11,776 nucleotides of DNA from positions 1-11,776 of the forward strand of contig JAFTLM010000410.1 of assembly GCA_017455945.1 (NCBI GenBank), read 5' to 3'. The translations under genes were made by a program, and so were the position numbers. The stretch is from Clostridia bacterium (GTDB lineage Bacteria; Bacillota; Clostridia; Oscillospirales; CAG-272). Shown in pieces: positions 6,213 to 11,776 of the stretch (the stretch's first letter is position 1; the number at the start of each line of letters is the position of its first letter). The notes below the pieces were generated by a model. That model saw nothing but the letters and a program-made list of their open reading frames with translations, searched no databases and was not told the origin of the DNA.

Positions 6213-8035
6213 TTCCCGTCCTCTATAAAGCCAATGCTACCAATTTCTCCACTTACGGAATCGGTACTCTTGCAGACACGATTTCTTGCCAAGTGACGGA
6301 GGAAAGGAACGGAAGCTATGAGTGCGTAATGAGCTATCCCATCACGGGACAGTTCTATTCTGAAATACAGAAGGAGCGCTTAATAAAAGCAAAACCGAAC
6401 GACACATCTGCAAATCAGATGTTCCGTATTTACAGAATTACGAAGCCCTTAAACGGCATCGTGAAAATATATGCGCAACACATATCCTACGACCTTACTT
6501 CCATTGCGACTACACCTTGGAGTGCAGAAAATATTATGCCGCAAGTGGCGCTCGACACTGTATTCGAGAAGGCGCTGACTCCGCATAATTTTACCTTCCA
6601 TACCGACTATGAAAATAGCAAACCTTTCTCGGTATCCAAGCCCAAGAGCATACGTTCTGTGCTTGGAGGTGAAGAGGGGTCTCTCATCAGCCTTTGGGGC
6701 GGCGAGTTCGAGTGGGACAACTACCGAGTCATTCACCATCAGGGGCGTGGCACTTCAACGGGTGTGGTTATCGAATACGGCAAGAACCTCACAAGCCTTG
6801 AGCAGGATACAGATATTTCTGGCGTTTATACGGATATTTTGCCATATGCGGTAATGACCGATGAAAACGATAATGAAATCGTAATCACCCTCGCAGAGCA
6901 AGTTTTGTCTATTTCCAATAGCACTCTGGTGCAACGCAAGACTCTTATAAAAGATTTTACCGATTCTTTCGAGATGGATGAAGTTATCACCGAGGAGGCA
7001 CTTCGTTCAAAGGCCGAAACCTACCTCAAAAACAACCCCTTGGGTGTTGAAAATCCTACGATTAAGGTTTCTTTTGAGCCTTTGTGGAAGCAACCCGAAC
7101 ATGCTGCGGTTTTAGAAAGAGTTTCTCTTTGCGACCGTGTAACGATTAAGCACACAGACCTTGGTGTCAGTGCTACGGCAAAGGTCGTAACCACTGTTTA
7201 CGATACTCTTGCCGAGCAATATGTGTCTATTACTCTCGGCTCTGCCAAAAGCACTCTTGTTGATACTGTTTCAAGCACGCAAAGCGCCGTGGCAAATGCC
7301 ACAGAAAAGGTAGACCGCTTACCGAGCCTTATGGCTTCTGCCATCAATAGCGCCACGAAACTGATTACAGGCCAGAGTGGCGGTTACGTTGTGTTACGTG
7401 GAGATGACACGGATCAGCCTTATGAGCTTCTTGTTATGGATGCGCCTACGATTGATGATGCCGTTAATATTTGGCGTTGGAACGTTGGCGGTCTTGGCTT
7501 TTCAAGCAATGGTTACAATGGTCCCTACGAAACGGCAATTACGGCTGACGGCGCAATCGTTGCAGATTTTATTACATCGGGTACTTTAATCGCAAATATC
7601 ATCAAGGCAGGAACACTCTCTTCGCAAGATGGTTCTTCTTATTGGAACTTGGAGACAGGAGAGGTGGTGCTTCGGGCGTATGCGACCACGGAATCGGTAG
7701 AGGAAACCAACACCCGTATTGATGAAATCAACGAACAGAAGATGTACCGCCTTGTGATTTCCTCTTCCAACGGAAACATCTTTAAAAACAACAATATCAA
7801 TACCACCTTAACAGCCACTGTATTTTCGTGGGATGAGAATATCACCGATACCCTTGACCCAAATCAGTTTATATGGACTAGGGTTTCCGATGATGCAGAA
7901 GCCGACAAAGAGTGGAACGATAAGCATTATGGCGGTGCTAAATCCATCGACATAACCAAAGAGGACGTCAATATTCGTGCCACTTTCTTTTGTGACCTTA
8001 TTGACACAACCACAAGAAAAAGCCTTCTCGGCTAA
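6209..8035 (+). CDS. Tail hub / tail-associated protein (Tal), gp44-like N-terminus with C-terminal Ig-like domain
   Basis: This 608-residue protein follows Dit, as Tal proteins do, and should form the trimeric cap of the tail tip. Residues 1-350 look like the phage minor structural protein N-terminal region (Prophage_tail/gp44-like hub): 'TISCQVTEERNGSYECVMSY' near 27-46, 'FRIYRITKPLNGIVKIYAQH' near 72-91, and 'WGGEFEWDNYRVIHH' near 165-179. Residues 350-390 are a helical linker (VSSTQSAVANATEKVDRLPS). Residues 391-500 hold a Gly/Thr-rich beta module (GGYVVLRGDD, NIWRWNVGGLGFSSNGYNG, DGAIVADFITSGTLIANI) common to Firmicutes tail proteins. Residues 513-600 are an Ig-like domain with an 'SSNGNIFKNNNINTTLTATV' motif that recurs in the next gene. 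I see no recognisable peptidase, NlpC/P60, M23 or glycosidase motif, so the 'lysin' part of the Tal name is not supported here. Confidence 0.85.
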   Translation: MIPVLYKANATNFSTYGIGTLADTISCQVTEERNGSYECVMSYPITGQFYSEIQKERLIKAKPNDTSANQMFRIYRITKPLNGIVKIYAQHISYDLTSIATTPWSAENIMPQVALDTVFEKALTPHNFTFHTDYENSKPFSVSKPKSIRSVLGGEEGSLISLWGGEFEWDNYRVIHHQGRGTSTGVVIEYGKNLTSLEQDTDISGVYTDILPYAVMTDENDNEIVITLAEQVLSISNSTLVQRKTLIKDFTDSFEMDEVITEEALRSKAETYLKNNPLGVENPTIKVSFEPLWKQPEHAAVLERVSLCDRVTIKHTDLGVSATAKVVTTVYDTLAEQYVSITLGSAKSTLVDTVSSTQSAVANATEKVDRLPSLMASAINSATKLITGQSGGYVVLRGDDTDQPYELLVMDAPTIDDAVNIWRWNVGGLGFSSNGYNGPYETAITADGAIVADFITSGTLIANIIKAGTLSSQDGSSYWNLETGEVVLRAYATTESVEETNTRIDEINEQKMYRLVISSSNGNIFKNNNINTTLTATVFSWDENITDTLDPNQFIWTRVSDDAEADKEWNDKHYGGAKSIDITKEDVNIRATFFCDLIDTTTRKSLLG

Positions 8036-8059
8036 TTTTTATTAAAAGGAGTTTTTATC

Positions 8060-9139
8060 ATGAGTAAAGCACAAGGTCAGTTTACAATTATTGACTACAA
8101 TGACGCCTTAACCCTTACGGGTTATATCGGGTCAAATCACGCAAAAACGCAGATGTATAACCCCGACAACGGAAGCTACAATCCCGACTGGTCAAGCACG
8201 AATCTCGTTCTAACGCCGAGCCTTTATGTTATCGGTACGACCACCGACCAGATCACTTCTTCCGCAGTAACCTCGGTCAAGTGGTATATCGGTTCTTCTA
8301 CGACTGCAATCACGACCTCGGGCAGTTATGCTTTAAGCGGCACCAAGAGCCACATTTTGACTGTTAAGGGCAACGTGATGGCTGGTCTTACGGGTATTGA
8401 TTACCGCTGCGTTATCACTTACAAGGATGCTTCCACGGGTCTTTCCATTACGCATCCGCTTACCATTTCCTTCTCCCGTGTTGTAAACGGCGGAGGTATC
8501 GTTGACCTTCTCGTTACTACACCCAATGGTAATGTCTTTAAGAATACCGAGGTTGCCACTCTTACGGCAAAAGCAGAGCTTTGGAGAGGCTCTTCCGTTG
8601 ATACCACCAACGTTACCTATAAGTGGGCAATTATGGATTCGACCGTTACCTCATCTTCTTCGACGGGCTACGATGCCTCCTTCGGTGTGGGTTGGAAGAA
8701 GCTCTCCGACACTGCGGGAATGTACACGGGAACGACTACTGCAACAATTACGATTTATGCGGCTGCCGTTGACAGTTATGCGGTATTTAAGTGTATCGCA
8801 GTTGACTCCGATTCGGCATCCAACACCTACAACAGTAAGTTTACCGACGTTGCTACTTTTATCGACAACTCCGACCCTATTCAGGTAGTGATTACTTCCA
8901 CGGGCGGAGATGTCTTTAAAAACGGACAGGGTTCGACAACCTTGACCGCTGTGGTGTATCAGGCGGGGGCTGAAATCGATGCAGACGGCAAAGGCACCTA
9001 TACTTGGACGAAATACAACAAGGATGGCGCAGTCGACACTTCTTGGGGTACAAGCGGAACGAAAACGGGCAAAACCCTCTCGGTGTCGACGTCTGACGTA
9101 ACGACAAAGGCAACCTTTATGGTGGTCGTAACACTGTAA
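8060..9139 (+). CDS. Ig-like-domain tail tip accessory protein
   Basis: A 359-residue, Thr/Ser-rich, nearly all-beta protein. It begins 'SKAQGQFTIIDYNDALTLTG', a motif shared with the two fibre genes that follow. It then contains three tandem Ig-like domains: about residues 30-140 (ends 'YRCVITYKDASTGLSITHPL'), 147-268 ('VTTPNGNVFKNTEVATLTAK' to 'YAVFKCIAVDSDSAS') and 271-359 ('VITSTGGDVFKNGQGSTTLT' to 'KATFMVVVTL'). The second and third repeat the 'NGNxFKN...TLTA' motif found at the Tal C-terminus. There is no coiled-coil stalk, enzymatic motif or S74 domain, and the protein ends with the last strand of domain 3. Ig-like domains on phage tails often give weak binding to surface sugars, so a decoration or adhesion role is inferred. 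GGAG at 8048-8051 precedes the start. The 24-nt gap after Tal is the second largest in the module. Confidence 0.7.
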   Translation: MSKAQGQFTIIDYNDALTLTGYIGSNHAKTQMYNPDNGSYNPDWSSTNLVLTPSLYVIGTTTDQITSSAVTSVKWYIGSSTTAITTSGSYALSGTKSHILTVKGNVMAGLTGIDYRCVITYKDASTGLSITHPLTISFSRVVNGGGIVDLLVTTPNGNVFKNTEVATLTAKAELWRGSSVDTTNVTYKWAIMDSTVTSSSSTGYDASFGVGWKKLSDTAGMYTGTTTATITIYAAAVDSYAVFKCIAVDSDSASNTYNSKFTDVATFIDNSDPIQVVITSTGGDVFKNGQGSTTLTAVVYQAGAEIDADGKGTYTWTKYNKDGAVDTSWGTSGTKTGKTLSVSTSDVTTKATFMVVVTL

Positions 9140-9157
9140 ATAAAAGGAGGGCTACTT

Positions 9158-11233
9158 ATGAAGGCGCAAGCACAATTTACGATTCATTCGTTAAATGACG
9201 TAATAGCCGCAACAACTGCGCCGTCAAGCCCTTACAAAGGTCAGTTGTGGGTGAATACCAATTATTCACCCCCTCGGACTTTCGTTTATAATGGATCGGC
9301 TTGGAAGGAGCAGAACGGCACAGACACCCTCCGTAGCAACATTTCGACTCTCACGACCAAGTCCAACACGATGCAAAGCAACCTCGACGGGCTTACAAGC
9401 ACCGTTTCCGCAGTAACAACGAGAGTAGAGACAGTGGAAAATGACCTCGCGACTGTTGAAGAAAATATCCTTGATATTCAAACCGACATATCTGAGCTTG
9501 AGCAAACGGCATCGAGTATTGCCCTACGTGTTAGCGCAAACGAGAGTGATATTTCTAGCCTAACAGTGACTGCTTCAGGACTTACGACTCGTGTCAGTTC
9601 CGCCGAGGGTAATATTTCAACTCTACAGACCTCGGTCAGCGGTCTTACAAGCCGTGTTTCCACGGCAGAGGGAGATATTTCCTCTTTGGAGCAAACGACA
9701 TCAAGCCTATCTGCCACTGTTGCCACTAAAGTGAACGCAGAGGGCGGTTCAACTTCTTCATTCGGTTGGAAGCTAATGAGCAGCGGTTTTTATCTGTACG
9801 CAAGCTCTGCTACCGTTATGAGTGTCACAAGCTCGGGGCTTTCAGTCAGTGGAAGCATAACGGCAAAGAGTGGTACGATAGGCGGCTTCACGATTGGTTC
9901 TTCGTCTATTTATAAGACCAAAACTTCTTATAGCAGTTCTACCGCAGGCGTTTACCTTGGCACCAACGGCATCGGTCTTGGCGCAGGGACTTTCTATGTT
10001 ACCTCGGCAGGATACCTTTATGCCACTAATGCTAATATCACGGGAACGATAAATGCAACCAGCGGTACATTTACCGATGTGACGATTATCGGAAGCATTT
10101 ACTTCAACGAAAATCAGGAATACTTCTTGAACCCCAACTACGATAACGGCTCTTGGTACATTTACCTTCCAAAATTCCGTGTTGATGATACGTCGGCATA
10201 CTTTTCTGGTACACTGCAGGCGCCAAGCGGGAATATTGGTGGTTTTACTATCAGCACATCCGCAATTTATAAGACCAAAACCGCTTATAGCAACACCACT
10301 GCAGGTGTTTACCTTGGTACGGACGGCATTGGCTTGGGAGCGGGGACTTTTTATGTAACCTCGGCTGGCGCACTTACTGCAACATCGGCAACTATCACGG
10401 GAGCTATAACCGCCACTTCGGGTTCGGTGCAGAATATGACAGTGAAAGGACGATTGTATTTCGGTAACAACTCGACATATTACATCGATGCCAACTATAA
10501 CGATACGAGCTATTATATTTATCTGCCCGGTTTCCGTGTGGATGATGCGTCGGGTGCGGTCTTTTCAGGCAAACTCTCGGCGGCTTCAGGCTCTTTTTCG
10601 GGTACGATTACGGCAACGGGTGGCAAGATTGGCAATCTTAATATTTCCGATGGCGGTCTGCTTTATGGCTCTGTTTCTACGGACAATGTAGCAACGGGTG
10701 TTAAAATTAACACCACTGGAATATGGGCGAAAGAGGGACATTTCTCTCAAGGTTCATTTGGTTATTGGTTTCTTTCTTCAAGCGGTTATTTTTGGGCGCT
10801 TTATAATCGAAGCTACGACATTTATTTGAAGTCAACGGGACCGACGCTCAACACCTCGTCTGCCACTTGGATGAGCATTATTACAACGGCAAACAGTAGT
10901 TCCGATGCACGTTTGAAGAGGGATATTGAACCGCTTTCTTCGCAATATGAAGCCTTTTTTGATAGTCTTACACCGAGGCGTTTCCGTTATAAGGATGGCA
11001 CTTCGGGTAGATACCACACGGGTTTCGTGGCGCAAGAGGTAGTTTCGGCACTTGATAGTGCGGGACTTACAACAAAACAGTTTGCGGGTGCAGTATTGTG
11101 GTGTCCCGGCACCGAAGATGAATGTTGGCATCTCCGCAAAGATGAATTCGTTGCACTAAATACGTGGGAGATCCAAAAGCTGAAAAAACGAATAGCGGAA
11201 CTTGAAGCCAAGCTCGATGCAAAGGAGGGGTGA
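9158..11233 (+). CDS. Tail fibre with C-terminal peptidase S74 intramolecular chaperone
   Basis: A 691-residue putative receptor-binding fibre. Domains in order: N-terminal anchor motif (KAQAQFTIHSLNDVI, 2-16); a small 'YKGQLWVNTNYSPPRTFVYN' module (26-45) ending in NGSAW, seen in many tail proteins; a coiled-coil stalk (55-190) with three 21-residue (three-heptad) repeats at 119-181; a 'SFGWKLMSSGFYLY' beta module (from 201); two copies of a 119-residue beta-rich domain (242-360 and 361-480); more short Gly/Thr-rich beta repeats; and a C-terminal S74 chaperone. The S74 site is SDARLK: S582 and K587 have the Ser...Lys spacing of the S911/K916 dyad of the endosialidase family, so autocleavage should release about 110 C-terminal residues after trimer folding. 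The tail of that fragment is a coiled coil (WEIQKLKKRIAELEAKLD). AAAAGGAGG (9142-9150) is the ribosome binding site. Confidence 0.85.
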   Translation: MKAQAQFTIHSLNDVIAATTAPSSPYKGQLWVNTNYSPPRTFVYNGSAWKEQNGTDTLRSNISTLTTKSNTMQSNLDGLTSTVSAVTTRVETVENDLATVEENILDIQTDISELEQTASSIALRVSANESDISSLTVTASGLTTRVSSAEGNISTLQTSVSGLTSRVSTAEGDISSLEQTTSSLSATVATKVNAEGGSTSSFGWKLMSSGFYLYASSATVMSVTSSGLSVSGSITAKSGTIGGFTIGSSSIYKTKTSYSSSTAGVYLGTNGIGLGAGTFYVTSAGYLYATNANITGTINATSGTFTDVTIIGSIYFNENQEYFLNPNYDNGSWYIYLPKFRVDDTSAYFSGTLQAPSGNIGGFTISTSAIYKTKTAYSNTTAGVYLGTDGIGLGAGTFYVTSAGALTATSATITGAITATSGSVQNMTVKGRLYFGNNSTYYIDANYNDTSYYIYLPGFRVDDASGAVFSGKLSAASGSFSGTITATGGKIGNLNISDGGLLYGSVSTDNVATGVKINTTGIWAKEGHFSQGSFGYWFLSSSGYFWALYNRSYDIYLKSTGPTLNTSSATWMSIITTANSSSDARLKRDIEPLSSQYEAFFDSLTPRRFRYKDGTSGRYHTGFVAQEVVSALDSAGLTTKQFAGAVLWCPGTEDECWHLRKDEFVALNTWEIQKLKKRIAELEAKLDAKEG
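9512..9700 (+). repeat. Three 21-residue coiled-coil repeats in the fibre stalk
   Basis: Three consecutive 63-bp units encode residues 119-139, 140-160 and 161-181. The last two are closest: one opens SGLTTRVSSAEGNISTLQ and the next SGLTSRVSTAEGDISSLE. The first (opening SSIALRVSANESDISSL) is more diverged. Each unit equals three heptads, so adding or losing a unit would change stalk length without breaking the coil register. Confidence 0.7.
9881..10237 (+). repeat. Fibre beta-domain repeat, copy 1
   Basis: The first of two tandem copies of a roughly 119-residue domain (residues 242-360). Landmarks are GGFTI, IYKTKT, TAGVYLGTNGIGLGAGTFYV, SIYF, SWYIYLPKFRVDD and an ending near SGTLQAPSGNI. 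It shares a 17-base identical run around 'atttataagaccaaaac' with copy 2, but most codons differ at third positions. Confidence 0.8.
10238..10597 (+). repeat. Fibre beta-domain repeat, copy 2
   Basis: The second copy, directly adjacent to copy 1 (residues 361-480), with the same landmarks: GGFTI, IYKTKT, TAGVYLGTDGIGLGAGTFYV, RLYF, SYYIYLPGFRVDD. It is one residue longer near its end (DDASGAVFSG versus DDTSAYFSG). The best-kept part is the VYLGT...TFYV block. The middle has diverged more (SVQNMTVKG versus TFTDVTIIG). Confidence 0.8.
11221..11230 (+). promoter_or_regulatory. Ribosome binding site of the second fibre gene
   Basis: AAAGGAGGGG lies inside the last codons of the upstream fibre and 6 nt before ATG 11237. 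Only 3 nt separate the upstream TGA from this ATG, so the two fibres are probably translated from the same message by coupled re-initiation. Confidence 0.7.
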
Positions 11234-11236
11234 TAA

Positions 11237-11776
11237 ATGAAGGCGCAAGCGCAATTTACAATACACTCGTTGAATGACGTCATTGCCTCCACGACCGCAC
11301 CGAGCAGTCCGTACAAAGGGCAACTGTGGGTGAATACGAATTATTCTCCACCGAGGACTTTTGTTTATAACGGCTCTGCTTGGAAAGAGCAAAACGGCAC
11401 GGACACCTTGCGTAGCAATGTTTCTACATTGACCACCAAGGCAAATAACCTTCAAAGCAACCTCGATGGGCTGACAAGTGAGGTCTCCGTGCTTACCCAA
11501 GAGGTGGATAATAACACCTCGAATATAACCACACTCACTTCAAGTGTATCTACTTTGCAGCAAACCGCTACCGAGATTTCGGCAGAGGTTTCTATGAAGG
11601 CGGACAAGACTTGCGGTGATTCTTCTTCCTCTTTCGGATGGTCGCTTACTTCAAGCGGCTTTTATTTATATTCCAATGCAACGACCGTAATGAGTGTTAC
11701 CTCAAGCGGTCTTACAGTGCAAGGTGCGGTCAATGCAACAAGTGGCACTGTGCAAAATATGACCATTACGGGCTAT
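11237..11776 (+). CDS. Second tail fibre, paralogue of the preceding gene (3' end outside window)
   Basis: The frame is open for all 180 codons to the window edge, with no stop, so the gene is cut by the window and not truncated in nature. The first 61 residues match the preceding fibre except A18S: the KAQAQFTIHSLNDVI anchor and the 'YKGQLWVNT...NGSAWKEQNG' module. Next comes a shorter coiled coil (about 62-120; 'TLTTKANNLQSNLDGLTSEV', 'NITTLTSSVSTLQQTATEIS'). The 'SSFGW' module begins near residue 131, with its Phe at 133 against 202 in the paralogue, so the stalk is about 70 residues shorter. The last visible part, 'VNATSGTVQNMTITGY', resembles the middle of beta-domain copy 2 in the paralogue (SGSVQNMTVKG). 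Its distal domains cannot be seen. Function is inferred as an alternative or additional receptor-binding fibre. Confidence 0.82.
   Translation, partial: MKAQAQFTIHSLNDVIASTTAPSSPYKGQLWVNTNYSPPRTFVYNGSAWKEQNGTDTLRSNVSTLTTKANNLQSNLDGLTSEVSVLTQEVDNNTSNITTLTSSVSTLQQTATEISAEVSMKADKTCGDSSSSFGWSLTSSGFYLYSNATTVMSVTSSGLTVQGAVNATSGTVQNMTITGY

Noticed and set aside
8018..8040. Possible intrinsic terminator after Tal (AGCC/GGCT followed by a T-run)
   Set aside because: The stem is only 4 bp and overlaps the coding end. The T-run is followed directly by the next gene's ribosome binding site. Genes on both sides belong to the same tail tip, so I do not call it.
10600..11776. Diversity-generating retroelement variable region or invertible fibre segment
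   Set aside because: No reverse transcriptase, template repeat, adenine-mutation pattern or inverted repeats with a recombinase gene are visible. The paralogous fibre starts are direct, diverged copies.

Overview
The window is the tail-morphogenesis module of a long-tailed, non-contractile (siphovirus-type) phage or prophage. The host is most likely a Gram-positive Bacillota (Firmicutes), probably a gut-type Clostridia. The evidence is gene order, strong AGGAGG-type ribosome binding sites before nearly every gene, phi13-type major tail protein, the Sipho_tail-type distal tail protein, and fibre modules of a style common in gut Clostridia phages. Base composition looks balanced to slightly AT-rich by eye. 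Every gene is on the + strand and packed with 1-4 nt overlaps or short gaps. No promoter, terminator, tRNA, integrase or CRISPR is visible, so the window looks like one internal piece of a late operon.

Layout: the 3' end of an HK97-gp10-like head-tail joining protein (2-232); a putative tail terminator/completion protein (229-573); the major tail protein (577-1182); tail assembly chaperone G (1182-1565), whose reading frame is extended by a -1 ribosomal frameshift into T (1550-1753); a 1231-residue tape measure protein (1789-5484); the distal tail protein Dit (5481-6212); the tail hub/Tal protein (6209-8035); an Ig-like-domain tail accessory protein (8060-9139); a 691-residue side or tip fibre ending in a peptidase S74 intramolecular chaperone (9158-11233); and the first 180 codons of a second, paralogous fibre (11237 to the window end).

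How they work together: the chaperones G and GT coat the tape measure protein, the Dit/Tal initiator forms at its C-terminal end, the major tail protein polymerises along it, and the terminator caps the tube before it joins the head through the gp10-like protein. The Ig-like protein and the fibres decorate the tip and probably contact the host surface.

The most notable observations are: a complete -1 frameshift signal (A AAA AAC, 6-nt spacer, 14-bp hairpin) in G/T; a tape measure protein holding eleven in-register 44-residue repeats with no indels; a short N-terminal motif (KAQxQFTI...ND) shared by three consecutive tip genes, which may be a docking peptide; and tandem fibre paralogues whose first 61 codons differ at about 30 synonymous positions but only one amino acid. 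None of this is a clearly new system. It is a well-formed tail module with a modular, duplicating receptor-binding end.
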